Shown here: positions 28,979 to 38,586 of the stretch, in pieces
Layout: the number at the start of each line of letters is the position of its first letter
Position numbering within the stretch: the stretch's first letter is position 1
Origin: Bacteroidales bacterium
Lineage (GTDB): Bacteria > Bacteroidota > Bacteroidia > Bacteroidales > UBA1715
Assembly: GCA_024402335.1 (NCBI GenBank)
Contig: JAKSTZ010000002.1
Coordinates: 104,637 to 168,636 of the forward strand
Length of the DNA: 64,000 bases
Direction: 5' to 3'
Notes under the pieces: generated by a model
The model's database searches: none
The model's input: only the letters and a program-made list of their open reading frames with translations
What the model was told of the DNA's origin: nothing
Translations under genes and position numbers: made by a program

Positions 28979-30835
28979 ATGGCAATTCTTCAAGTTGAAA
29001 ACATAACAAAATATTACGGAGAATATCTTTTATTCGACAACCTATCGTTCGTAATAAACCGAGGAGAACGAATAGCTCTTGTCGCAAAAAACGGAACCGG
29101 TAAAACCACACTCATAAAAATTATTATGGGGACAGATATACCGGAAGCAGGTTCTATTATCTTTGAACCAGATGTAAATATTGGTTACTTAGACCAAGAT
29201 ACAGAATTAGAATCTTCCAATAGTATTTACGATGAAGTCTATTCTGCAAATAGTAAAGTATTACAAGCAATGGCAGAATATGACATTGCACTTGCTAGCG
29301 GCGACGAAAAAAACATCCAAAAAGCAACAGATGCAATGGATGCATGTGATGCCTGGAACTATGAATCTAAAGTTAAACTTGTCATTTCAAAGCTGGAATT
29401 ACCGTCAGAACAGATAATACAACATCTTTCAGGCGGACAGAAAAAACGAGTTGCATTAGCGAAAATTCTTATCCTGGAACCAGATTTTCTTATCCTTGAC
29501 GAACCAACCAACCATTTGGACATTGCCATTATTGAATGGTTAGAAGAATATCTAAAAAAAATTAAGAGCACATTATTACTTGTAACACACGACAGATATT
29601 TTCTTGATAATGTATGTGATACTATTCTTGAATTAGACAACAAAACAATGTATCGCTATTCAGGAAACTACTCTTATTTTCTAGAAAAGAAACAAGAACG
29701 ACTACAAGTACAAACAGCAGAAGTTTCCAAAGCAAAAAATTTAATGCGTAAAGAGCTTGACTGGATGCGTCGTCAACCACAAGCACGAGGAACAAAAGCT
29801 AGATATAGAATTGATGCATTCTACGAACTACAAGAAAAGGCTCAAACAAAAGTTGAGAGCGATTCAAATCTCATTATTAACATTGCAAGTCAATATTTAG
29901 GAAACAAAGTTGTTGACCTAAAAAACATATCTAAATCATTCGGAGATAAGAATGTATTATCGCATGTCTCCTATTCTTTTCAAAAAGGAGAACGTGTTGG
30001 TATTATCGGAGATAACGGTTGTGGGAAATCAACACTTTTGAATATTATTACCCAACAACTACAACCAGATACCGGTACAGTGGATTGGGGCGACACGTTA
30101 TCAATCGGATACTATAAACAAGACGGCCTACTCGGATGCGACGGCAAACATGTAATAGATGTAATTAAAGACATTTCCGACAAAATTGAGCTACAAAAAG
30201 GAAGAACCATTAGTGCAGCACAATATCTCGAGCAATGGAATTTTCCTCGCTCTGTACAATACCTATATGTATCAAAACTTAGTGGTGGCGAGAAAAAAAG
30301 ACTGTATTTAATGACAGTTTTAATGCAGAAGCCGAACTTCCTTATACTTGACGAACCAACCAACGACTTGGATTTATTTACAATCCAAATGCTTGAAGAA
30401 TATCTTCTTAACTTCCAAGGTTGTGTGTTAGTGGTTTCCCATGACAGATTTTTCATAGATAAAATCGCAGAACATCTACTTGTATTTAAAGGAAATGGCG
30501 AAGTGTCTGATTTTCCAGGAAACTACACTATTTTCAGAGAAAAAGAGAACGCAAAAGAAAAAGAACAGCAAGAAAAAGAAACGCCCAAACAAATACCTAC
30601 AACAAAAGAACCACGTCAGCGGAAACGATTGACATTCAAGGAGCAACAATTATTCGACAAAACAGAGAAAGAAATTCAGGAATTAGAACAAGAAAAAGCA
30701 GATTTAGAATTATATTTGTCATCTGGAACATTAAATCCAGAAGAATTACGTCAAAAATCAGAAAGAATTGGCGAAATAATTGCCCTTCTTGACGAGAAGG
30801 AAATGATTTGGTTGGAATTAAGTGAAAAAATGTAA
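28979..30835 (+). CDS. ABC-F family ATPase
   Basis: A 618-residue soluble protein with two ABC ATPase domains and no membrane segment. Walker A motifs are AKNGTGKTT (about 38-46) and GDNGCGKST (second domain); signatures are LSGGQKKRVALAK and LSGGEKKRLYLMT. A linker (LDWMRRQPQARGTKARYRID) joins them and a charged C-terminal coiled coil follows, as in the Uup group. ABC-F proteins act on the ribosome rather than in transport; some give antibiotic resistance, but nothing here shows that. The ATG is 22 bases after a terminator. Confidence 0.92.
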   Translation: MAILQVENITKYYGEYLLFDNLSFVINRGERIALVAKNGTGKTTLIKIIMGTDIPEAGSIIFEPDVNIGYLDQDTELESSNSIYDEVYSANSKVLQAMAEYDIALASGDEKNIQKATDAMDACDAWNYESKVKLVISKLELPSEQIIQHLSGGQKKRVALAKILILEPDFLILDEPTNHLDIAIIEWLEEYLKKIKSTLLLVTHDRYFLDNVCDTILELDNKTMYRYSGNYSYFLEKKQERLQVQTAEVSKAKNLMRKELDWMRRQPQARGTKARYRIDAFYELQEKAQTKVESDSNLIINIASQYLGNKVVDLKNISKSFGDKNVLSHVSYSFQKGERVGIIGDNGCGKSTLLNIITQQLQPDTGTVDWGDTLSIGYYKQDGLLGCDGKHVIDVIKDISDKIELQKGRTISAAQYLEQWNFPRSVQYLYVSKLSGGEKKRLYLMTVLMQKPNFLILDEPTNDLDLFTIQMLEEYLLNFQGCVLVVSHDRFFIDKIAEHLLVFKGNGEVSDFPGNYTIFREKENAKEKEQQEKETPKQIPTTKEPRQRKRLTFKEQQLFDKTEKEIQELEQEKADLELYLSSGTLNPEELRQKSERIGEIIALLDEKEMIWLELSEKM

Positions 30836-30845
30836 TACAATAATT

Positions 30846-33089
30846 ATGGCAGAAAAAAAATACGAATGGAAATTCTCTAACGTAGGTGGCGTACCTCGCG
30901 TTAACATTGAAACAGGTGAAGATATCGCTCATCTTGGAGAATTAGATCAAAAAATGTGGACAGTATTAAGCTGCCCAACAAAAGGTCTAGAAATCGATGA
31001 AAAAACATTACAACAAATTGATGTAGACGGAGACGGTAAAATTCGTGTAAACGAAGTAGTTGATGCTGCTGAATGGATAACAAAAGCATTAAAAAATCCA
31101 GATCTTCTTCTACAACAATCTGACACACTTTCGCTAAACGATATTAACCAAGAAAGCGAAGAAGGAAAAAAACTATATAATTCAGCAAAACAAATCCTTT
31201 CTAACCTTGGTTTAGAAAAAGATTCTATTTCTGTAGCCGATACAGCAGATAGCATTGCAATCTTTGCAAAAACAAAATTCAACGGAGATGGTGTTATTAC
31301 AGAAAACACTTCTGACGATGAAACAATAAAAACAACCATAGCTGCATGTATTAAAACCATCGGTTCTACTCCAGACAGAAGCGGTGTTGATGGTATTAAT
31401 GCAGAACAAATTGAAGCATTCTACACTAATTGTGCTGATTACGATGCATGGTTAGACGAAAAGAAAGAAGAAACTCTTCCTTATGGAGAAAACACAGATG
31501 CAGCATTAGATGCCTACAATGCAATAAAAGAAAAAGTTACAGATTTCTTTATGCGTTGTAAATTGATAGCATTCAATTCTGATTCTACTGCTACATTGGA
31601 TGTATCTGCAGCAAAAATGGAAGCAATCAGCGACAAAAACCTTTCTGCATGTACAGAAGAAATTGCCACTTACCCTCTTGCACGTGTAAATGCAAACAAA
31701 GAACTTCCTTTAAATGGCGGAATCAACCCAGCATGGGAAAGTGCATTTGCAAGTCTAAAGAAATTAATTCTTGATGTAGATTTTGCAGATAAAAAATCTA
31801 TCACTGAGGAAGATTGGAATTCTATCGGTGCTAAATTCACTGCTTTTGAAGCATGGAAAGCTGCAAAAAAAGGTGAAATAGTTGAAGCTTTAGGTGCAGA
31901 AACAATAAAAACTATACTTAAGGAAAATAAGAAGGAGGAACTTCTTTCTCTTATAGAACAAGATAAAGCATTAGAATCTGAAGCAAACGAAATTCAATCA
32001 GTAGACAAATTGTTACACTTATACAGAGACTTGTATAAGCTTATCAAAAACTATGTAACATTCTCTGATTTCTACACCAAAGACGGTGAAACAAAAGCAA
32101 TATTCCAAGCCGGTACATTATTTATAGATCAAAGAAGTTGCGATTTGTGTATCCGCGTAAGCGATATGGCAAAACACAACACTATGGCCACATATAGCGG
32201 AATGTACTTATTATACTGCGATTGTACATCAAAAACAAAAGGTGAAAAAATGACCATCGCTGCAGTTATGACCGACGGTGACATCAATGACCTTATTGTT
32301 GGCAAAAACGCTATTTTCTATGATCGTAATGGTGTAGATTGGGATGCTGTTGTTGTAAAAATTATTGACAATCCTATCAGTATCCGTCAAGCATTCTGGT
32401 CTCCTTACAGAAAATTTGCGAATTGGGTAACTGAACTAATCAACAAATCAGCAGCAGAAAAGGATTCAAAATCATTCGACAACATGACTGCTGGTTTCCA
32501 AGCACAAACAGCAAATGTTGCCGCAGCTCCTGCAGAAGGTGCTGCACCAGCTGCTCAAGCTCAACCTTTCGACATCGCTAAGTTTGCCGGTATCTTTGCT
32601 GCCATAGGTATGGCTTTAGGCTTTATCGGTTCATTCTGTGTGAGCGTTGTATCTGGATTTGCACAACTTTCATGGTGGCAAGTAATCTTAGTATTCATCG
32701 GAATACTATTGTTAATCTCTGGACCATCAATGATTATGGCTTGGATGAAATTACGAAAACGTAACCTTGCTCCACTATTGGATGCAAACGGTTGGGCTAT
32801 CAATGCTCGCGCTTTGGTAAATATCGCATTCGGTGCAACATTGACAAAAATGGCACAATTCCCTGCTATTGCATTACAAGATCCATTTGCGAAAAAAGGT
32901 ATGCCAGCATGGAAAAAAGCACTTATTATTATTGTTATTCTTGCAATAGTTATTGCTGTGCTATATTTCATGAATTTGTTATCATGCATCGGCTTACCAT
33001 TCAACGAAGAAGTTGAGACTGTAGCAGATTCATTACAAACAGTTGCAGACACAATTCCTACAGTTGACACAACTGTAGTTGTTGAATAA
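30846..33089 (+). CDS. EF-hand protein with C-terminal membrane domain, unknown function
   Basis: About 747 residues, starting at the ATG at 30846, 10 bases after the ABC-F stop. It has a canonical EF-hand loop at residues 59-70 (DVDGDGKIRVNE) and, roughly 80 residues later, a degenerate one (KFNGDGVITENT lacking the first acidic ligand and final glutamate). A long helical body follows, then an Ala/Pro linker (AAAPAEGAAPAAQAQP) and three to four transmembrane helices (FAAIGMALGFIGSFCVSVV, WWQVILVFIGILLLISGPSM, KALIIIVILAIVIAVLYFMN), and a Thr/Val-rich tail. No signal peptide, so the bulk is probably cytosolic. Calcium-dependent membrane function is an inference. Confidence 0.75.
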   Translation: MAEKKYEWKFSNVGGVPRVNIETGEDIAHLGELDQKMWTVLSCPTKGLEIDEKTLQQIDVDGDGKIRVNEVVDAAEWITKALKNPDLLLQQSDTLSLNDINQESEEGKKLYNSAKQILSNLGLEKDSISVADTADSIAIFAKTKFNGDGVITENTSDDETIKTTIAACIKTIGSTPDRSGVDGINAEQIEAFYTNCADYDAWLDEKKEETLPYGENTDAALDAYNAIKEKVTDFFMRCKLIAFNSDSTATLDVSAAKMEAISDKNLSACTEEIATYPLARVNANKELPLNGGINPAWESAFASLKKLILDVDFADKKSITEEDWNSIGAKFTAFEAWKAAKKGEIVEALGAETIKTILKENKKEELLSLIEQDKALESEANEIQSVDKLLHLYRDLYKLIKNYVTFSDFYTKDGETKAIFQAGTLFIDQRSCDLCIRVSDMAKHNTMATYSGMYLLYCDCTSKTKGEKMTIAAVMTDGDINDLIVGKNAIFYDRNGVDWDAVVVKIIDNPISIRQAFWSPYRKFANWVTELINKSAAEKDSKSFDNMTAGFQAQTANVAAAPAEGAAPAAQAQPFDIAKFAGIFAAIGMALGFIGSFCVSVVSGFAQLSWWQVILVFIGILLLISGPSMIMAWMKLRKRNLAPLLDANGWAINARALVNIAFGATLTKMAQFPAIALQDPFAKKGMPAWKKALIIIVILAIVIAVLYFMNLLSCIGLPFNEEVETVADSLQTVADTIPTVDTTVVVE

Positions 33090-33090
33090 T

Positions 33091-34293
33091 ATGAATGTAT
33101 TACACAAACATAAGGGCTGGCGAATCTTTTCGTTAGCCCTTTTTGTTTGTATACAATTTGCAACCATAACATATTTCGTCTCCTGTGCGACGAACAAATA
33201 TACAAAAAGCAAAAATACCCATTCGTACATATTTAATATACTTTATCCAACTGACTCACTGAACATTCCAGAAAACAATCCAACAACAAAAGAAGGTGTT
33301 ACATTAGGAAGGTATCTTTTTTATGACGGAAGACTTTCTGGCAGAACACATACCGATAGTTTACTGTCCTGTGCATCATGCCATAGACAATCAAGAAGTT
33401 TTGAATGTGGCATAGACCATCCAAAATATAAAGAAGGAAAAACATTTGGACTAACAGGCATTCCAACGCCACATGTTACAATGCCATTGATTAATCTTGC
33501 ATGGAATCACGAAGGATATATGTGGAACGGATTTGTATCGAAAGAGAACAAGCAAAAACCAAACATTCCCTATCCTGCAAATTATCAAAACCTTGAATCG
33601 TTTGTTTGGATGATGATAATAGCTCCCCACGAATGCAATGGCAATATAGAGCAATCTGTAGCGATTATCGCGCAAGACACCATGTATCATCGTCTATTTC
33701 GAGAGGCTTTTGGTACAGAAGAAATAACTATAGACAAAATCTCAAAAGCTGTTGCACAATTTGTCAGAACATTGATTTCATTTGATTCCAAGTTTGACAA
33801 ATTCATGAGAGGAGAAACACAACTGACAGATTCTGAAATGCGTGGTTTTTTCTTATTTACAACAGAAAAAGCCGATTGTTTTCATTGTCATGGTTCACCT
33901 GCTGAACCACTATGGACATCGAATCAATTTATGAACAATGCAAGAGACATAGATTTCACGGACAATCACGATAGATACTCCGTAACACACGACGAATTAG
34001 ACAAAGGAAAATATCGTGTGCCAACATTAAGAAACATTGAATTTACAGCTCCATATATGCACGATGGACAATATAAGACCTTAGACGAAGTATTAAATTT
34101 CTACAACACTTCACTTAAACGGTCGCCATACGTTGACCCATTAATGATAAATGTAAACCACGGCGGAATGTTTCTTTCCGAAAACGAACTTACTGATTTA
34201 AAAGCCTTTCTATTAACGCTTTCAGACACAAGTTTTTTACATAATCCGGCATATTCCAATCCTATGCCAGAAAATCCTTATTTCATAAAATAA
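33091..34293 (+). CDS. Di-haem cytochrome c peroxidase (MauG-like)
   Basis: About 400 residues with two c-type haem sites, CASCH and CFHCH, in the layout of bacterial di-haem peroxidases, plus GLTGIPTPHVTMPLINLAW and RVPTLRNIEFTAPYMHDG. The N-terminal hydrophobic stretch ends in YFVSC, a possible lipobox, so the protein is likely anchored in the periplasm, where it would reduce peroxide. The ATG at 33091 follows the previous stop by one base. The signal-peptide codons contain a strong terminator-like hairpin (see separate entry). Confidence 0.88.
   Translation: MNVLHKHKGWRIFSLALFVCIQFATITYFVSCATNKYTKSKNTHSYIFNILYPTDSLNIPENNPTTKEGVTLGRYLFYDGRLSGRTHTDSLLSCASCHRQSRSFECGIDHPKYKEGKTFGLTGIPTPHVTMPLINLAWNHEGYMWNGFVSKENKQKPNIPYPANYQNLESFVWMMIIAPHECNGNIEQSVAIIAQDTMYHRLFREAFGTEEITIDKISKAVAQFVRTLISFDSKFDKFMRGETQLTDSEMRGFFLFTTEKADCFHCHGSPAEPLWTSNQFMNNARDIDFTDNHDRYSVTHDELDKGKYRVPTLRNIEFTAPYMHDGQYKTLDEVLNFYNTSLKRSPYVDPLMINVNHGGMFLSENELTDLKAFLLTLSDTSFLHNPAYSNPMPENPYFIK
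33112..33150 (+). terminator. Terminator-like hairpin inside the peroxidase signal-peptide codons
   Basis: A 13-bp stem (33112-33124 with 33129-33141, two G-U pairs) with loop TCTT is followed by TTTGTTTGT. It starts 23 bases after the EF-hand gene stop, where a terminator would be expected, but lies within codons 8-17 of the peroxidase. Confidence 0.7.
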
Positions 34294-34295
34294 AC

Positions 34296-34673
34296 CTATT
34301 TCACTGCAATTGCAGAAATCTCCACACACGCACCTTTTGGTAATGCTGCTACTTGTACACACTCTCGAGAAGGCGCTATTGTAGAAAAGAACGTACCATA
34401 CATTTCATTTACCTCGGAGAAATGAGATAAGTCAGAAACGAATATTGTACAGCGAACGACATCACTATAAGACATACCAGCCTCTTTTAAAATAGCCCCA
34501 ATATTTTCCATTACCTGTTTTGTTGCAGCAGAGAATGAATCTGACACCAACACACCTGTTGCAGGGTTAATAGGAATTTGTCCAGAAACGTATAATGTAT
34601 TGCCCGCTAAAATTGCTTGTTCGTATGGTCCAACAGGAGCTGGCGCTAAAGAAGTAGTAATAACTTTATTCAT
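34296..34673 (-). CDS. ridA: RidA family reactive-intermediate deaminase
   Basis: A 125-residue YjgF/RidA protein that hydrolyses enamine and imine by-products of amino-acid enzymes such as threonine dehydratase. Motifs include APVGPYEQAILAGNTLYVSG, the QVMENIGAILKEAGMSYSDV helix, and the catalytic-site R in APSRECVQVAALPKGACVEI. It lies 11 bases after lptD and converges on the peroxidase gene, with only 2 bases between their stops. Confidence 0.94.
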   Translation of the reverse strand: MNKVITTSLAPAPVGPYEQAILAGNTLYVSGQIPINPATGVLVSDSFSAATKQVMENIGAILKEAGMSYSDVVRCTIFVSDLSHFSEVNEMYGTFFSTIAPSRECVQVAALPKGACVEISAIAVK

Positions 34674-34684
34674 AAAAGTAATTT

Positions 34685-37255
34685 TTAGAAATATTCCGAA
34701 GAGCTCTTCATATCAAGTTTTATATCACTCAACATGCTAGCTTTTATTTTCAATGTAAACTCCCATCGTTGTCTATCGCCAAACGGAACCCATGTCATTG
34801 ACATATCCCAGCAATGCAAGTCACGATAAATATTCAAAGTAGTATAAGAAATACCTTTCTGTTGGAAATCCCATCCTGTCGAGAATGCAATATTCCAATT
34901 TTTAGTCAAACTAATTTTTCCATTAGCAGATATAGTTTGTATCACATTGTTAGATACAGAATCAAGTTCATTATTGTAGTCATAATAGTATTTTCGTGGA
35001 ATACTTAAAGAGTAAGATAAACTCAAACTCCAAGGAACATCAAAATACGAATAATACTCATCTACAGGAATGTTGGCTGATTCATTTTTATCTTTTATTG
35101 GTCCAAACGTATATGATAAAGCCGTAGCCCATTGATCTTGTGTCTTTCTCCACAACGAACCATATTTATCTATCATATAATTATTCACACGAACTTGTGT
35201 TCTACCGTTTGAAGTTGTTTTCTCACCAATTGCATACGGATCGAAAGTCGCAGAATAACGAAGTGTCAATCTATTTAAAATCGTAGAATATCCTGATACG
35301 TTAATAAGACTCATTTTCAATGAATCTGCAGCGAAGTTGTAAGAACCATTAATAGACAAGTTTTCAATTAACTTAATCTTTTTAGTTCCTGTAATCGTAT
35401 CCAATTTATTTCGGACCTTAGCTTCTACGTTGTTGCCCAAAGAAAACGAAATACTACTTTGTCTTTGTGAAGAAGGTACACCATAGATTCCTTTTTCGTA
35501 ATATGAATATTGTGCCTTCTCTCCTTCTGCATTTTTACGATAATAACCGTAATAACCATATTTCTCTGCAGAAAAATCAGGAGTTAATGAATATGAAACA
35601 CTTGGTGTAACGACATGACGAATCGCCTTTAACACAGAACTACGGAATCTATACATTCCATAAATCTTCGTACTAGCGCCAACTGAAAACGAATAATTAT
35701 ACACACGATTAAAACCACCAACCGTATCAATTCGAACGCCACCTATCGTAGTATCTTGTGCAGTAGCAATCACATAAGCATCATCCCACTCTTTCTGCAA
35801 CTTTGTTGTATACCATCGTTCCTGATAGTTAAACGAAGGAGAAACTGTGATATATTTAAACAGTTTAAAACTCATAGTAACAGGAACAGAGTGATTTATA
35901 CCACTTTGGAATAATTCTAAGGTTTCTTTTCTATAGAAATTTGAATCAAGTTTGGCATTAACAAGTTTGTTTTGCATTTCTCCTGTATATGAAACATTGA
36001 TTTTTTCATAAAAACGTTCTTTTCCAACAGGATGACGACGTTTAAATGGAGCAAATGAAGAAGCCGTCAAACGAAGTTGAGGCAACGTAAGACTAATTGT
36101 ACTATCAATATTATTTTGCGAATGCGACAACGAAGCCGAGAAAGACAACGGCGTTCCGGCAAATTTCTTACTGAAATAGATATTAGAAGAAACCTGGTTG
36201 TTCAAATATTCCGAAGTACTATAAGTATTTTGTTTCGTATATCCAGCAGATCCATAGTTCACATTCGCACTAAAGTTTGGACTATATGGAGATTTCTGTG
36301 TTTGAGTATGTGTCCATTTCACATTAAATGTCGGTGCCTGACGTATTTCATTGGTAACCAAACTTGCGTATGTTACAGAAAAATTACCATTAAAACGATA
36401 ACGTACTTTATAGTTAGAAGAAACAGTAGATCGCCAACTACCTAAAGAATACACATCCGCCAATAATTTTATATCTACATATTCACCTAAACCAAAATAA
36501 AAACCACCATTACGGAAATAGTAACCTTTTGCCGTTTCCTCACCCACTGTTGGAATAATGATACCATTTGCACGACCTTTAGTTATTGGGAAATATCCAA
36601 AAGGAATAACAAACGGAATTGGAATTTCATCAACAACAACCCAAGCCGGACCAAATACTATCTTATCATCAACAATAACCTTTCCTTTTGTCATGTTCAC
36701 ATAAAAATGCGGATCTTTCTCCTCGCAAGTCGTGTATTTTCCGTTTTTTATATGAATTTCTTCGTTATTGAGAATCTTTGTACGACCACCATGTAAATAT
36801 GCTTCATCTTGTTGCGTATAAATACCAAAAGCCAAACCTTTCTTAGTATCAAAATTATATCGCATTGAATCAGCATCAAATGTTTCTGTCGCATCTTTAT
36901 ACACAGGAGAGCCAACAATTTCCCGAGTAGAATCGTCTACCATACCTTTCGCAAAGACCTCACGTTTCTGCACATTCAATTCAATATATTGCGACTCCAA
37001 ATCTATATTTTCGTACTTAACCTTACCTTCCCCATAGGTTTGCACCGTGCTACCCGAAATATTGAAAACAATAGAGTCCTGCGATGAATATGTAACTGGC
37101 CTGTCCAAGCCATTAGACTTTTTATTTTTCTGTTTTTGGGGAACAATAGTACTATCTTGCCCAAAAACCAGAGTTGAATCCTGGGAAAAAGCAACCTCAA
37201 ATAAAACACTTGTTAATAGTGTGAGGAAAAAATATTTCAAACTTTGTCTTAGCAA
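34685..37255 (-). CDS. lptD: LptD-like lipopolysaccharide assembly protein
   Basis: A protein of up to 856 residues with a signal peptide (KYFFLTLLTSVLFEVAFSQ), an N-terminal OstA-type periplasmic domain (about 55-240) and a large C-terminal beta barrel with many aromatic strands. It inserts lipopolysaccharide into the outer leaflet and matches the Bacteroidota LptD group (PIPFVIPFGYFPITKGRANG). No ATG exists near the start: an in-frame TAG at 37268-37270 leaves only TTG codons at 37255 or 37240, so initiation is at TTG. The OstA-like gene near 8 kb is a probable partner. Confidence 0.88.
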   Translation of the reverse strand: MLRQSLKYFFLTLLTSVLFEVAFSQDSTLVFGQDSTIVPQKQKNKKSNGLDRPVTYSSQDSIVFNISGSTVQTYGEGKVKYENIDLESQYIELNVQKREVFAKGMVDDSTREIVGSPVYKDATETFDADSMRYNFDTKKGLAFGIYTQQDEAYLHGGRTKILNNEEIHIKNGKYTTCEEKDPHFYVNMTKGKVIVDDKIVFGPAWVVVDEIPIPFVIPFGYFPITKGRANGIIIPTVGEETAKGYYFRNGGFYFGLGEYVDIKLLADVYSLGSWRSTVSSNYKVRYRFNGNFSVTYASLVTNEIRQAPTFNVKWTHTQTQKSPYSPNFSANVNYGSAGYTKQNTYSTSEYLNNQVSSNIYFSKKFAGTPLSFSASLSHSQNNIDSTISLTLPQLRLTASSFAPFKRRHPVGKERFYEKINVSYTGEMQNKLVNAKLDSNFYRKETLELFQSGINHSVPVTMSFKLFKYITVSPSFNYQERWYTTKLQKEWDDAYVIATAQDTTIGGVRIDTVGGFNRVYNYSFSVGASTKIYGMYRFRSSVLKAIRHVVTPSVSYSLTPDFSAEKYGYYGYYRKNAEGEKAQYSYYEKGIYGVPSSQRQSSISFSLGNNVEAKVRNKLDTITGTKKIKLIENLSINGSYNFAADSLKMSLINVSGYSTILNRLTLRYSATFDPYAIGEKTTSNGRTQVRVNNYMIDKYGSLWRKTQDQWATALSYTFGPIKDKNESANIPVDEYYSYFDVPWSLSLSYSLSIPRKYYYDYNNELDSVSNNVIQTISANGKISLTKNWNIAFSTGWDFQQKGISYTTLNIYRDLHCWDMSMTWVPFGDRQRWEFTLKIKASMLSDIKLDMKSSSEYF

Positions 37256-37291
37256 GCCGTTAAAATACTATTTTTGTACATATAAATGTAC
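37243..37291 (+). promoter_or_regulatory. Amidase promoter with overlapping palindrome in the lptD/amidase divergent gap
   Basis: TTTG at 37243-37246 and TATTTTTG at 37269-37276 are 22 bases apart and read toward the amidase gene. A perfect inverted repeat GTACAT-ATAA-ATGTAC (37276-37291) begins at the last base of the -7 element and could bind a regulator of both genes. Confidence 0.5.
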
Positions 37292-37374
37292 TTGTGAAAA
37301 TTTTCGTCAAAAGTAAACGAATTTTTCAATCTTTACGAAAACTAAGTTGAATACTTTATAACACAATGCAAACA

Positions 37375-38583
37375 ATGAACAAAAAACAACTTATAACAAT
37401 TTTACTCTGTCTGTTTTGTGCTATTTCATTTGCTCAAACGAATTCCACATATGCAGTTAAGACAGTAGTTATAGACGCTGGACATGGTGGCAAAGACCCT
37501 GGAGCTTGTGGTAAAATATCAAAAGAAAAAAACATTACACTTGCCATAGCACTAAAAGTAGGTTCACTTATTTCCGGTGGATGCCAAGATGTAAAAGTTA
37601 TATACACAAGAAATACCGATGAATTCATAGAACTTCATAAACGTGCCGACATTGCAAACAAGGCAAAAGCCGACCTATTCATTTCCATACACGTAAACGC
37701 CAACCCTAACCCTGAAGCATACGGAACTGACACATGGACCATGGGTCTTGCAAAAAACGAAGCAAACCTTAAGGTTGCAAAAATGGAAAATGATGTAATT
37801 TCCCTGGAATCAGATGCTACACAATATCAGGGAATGTCAGCAAACGACAATGAGGCAATCATACTCTATCGCCTACAACAAGGTGCATACTGCGACAACA
37901 GTTTAGCTTTAGCTGGCATGGTACAAAAACAACTACAAACCCTTGGCAGAAAAGACAGAAGCGTACATCAAGCACCTTTCCTTGTACTATGGAAAACAGC
38001 AATGCCAAGCATTTTGATAGAAACAGGTTTTATAACAAACCCAGAAGAAGAAATATGGCTTAATTCTCCGGAAAACCAAGCAGAAATGGCATATTCCATC
38101 TATCAAGCATTCATTGAATACAAACAATATATTGAACGCCGTACAAACGGACAAATAGAAAACACAACGACAAACAAAGACGTGGTAAAAAAACAAGAAC
38201 AAACAACTAAACCACAACCACAAAAAACACAAACAGAAAAAACGGTACAACCAGCCGAAAAAGTACAACCTAAACCAGTTGAGAAAGCACAAGTTCAACC
38301 ACAAAAGCCAGCGAACAATAACGATATATTCTATGGAATACAAATTGGCGCCGGTTCAGAAAAACTATCGTCTTCACCGGCTAACTTTAACGGATTGGAA
38401 GGTGTATATTACATAGAAGAAAATGGATTATACAAATATTATTACGGCAAAACAACAACGTACGCCGAAATAAGCGAATTGCTCAAAAAAGCAAAGGAAA
38501 AATACCCTTCGGCATTCGTCGTAGCCCGCGATGGCAATAATAACAAGTTACAAGTTTCAGAAGCTAGAAAAAAAACAAATTAA
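37375..38583 (+). CDS. N-acetylmuramoyl-L-alanine amidase with SPOR domain
   Basis: About 402 residues. A signal peptide (MNKKQLITILLCLFCAISFA) leads to an Amidase_3 zinc domain: VVIDAGHGGKDPG, the glutamate in KEKNITLAIALK, FISIHVNANPN and ILIETGFITNPEEE. A Gln/Thr/Pro/Lys linker follows (about 255-315), then a SPOR-like domain (FYGIQIGAGSEKLSS to the end), which binds denuded glycan at division sites. The enzyme cleaves peptide stems from peptidoglycan, probably during daughter-cell separation. An in-frame ATG at 37366 is an alternative start. mlaD follows after 3 bases. Confidence 0.9.
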   Translation: MNKKQLITILLCLFCAISFAQTNSTYAVKTVVIDAGHGGKDPGACGKISKEKNITLAIALKVGSLISGGCQDVKVIYTRNTDEFIELHKRADIANKAKADLFISIHVNANPNPEAYGTDTWTMGLAKNEANLKVAKMENDVISLESDATQYQGMSANDNEAIILYRLQQGAYCDNSLALAGMVQKQLQTLGRKDRSVHQAPFLVLWKTAMPSILIETGFITNPEEEIWLNSPENQAEMAYSIYQAFIEYKQYIERRTNGQIENTTTNKDVVKKQEQTTKPQPQKTQTEKTVQPAEKVQPKPVEKAQVQPQKPANNNDIFYGIQIGAGSEKLSSSPANFNGLEGVYYIEENGLYKYYYGKTTTYAEISELLKKAKEKYPSAFVVARDGNNNKLQVSEARKKTN

Positions 38584-38586
38584 TAT

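Noticed and set aside
32561..33205. 214-codon open frame on the minus strand
   Set aside because: Antisense to the membrane part of the EF-hand gene; low-complexity mirror of hydrophobic codons.
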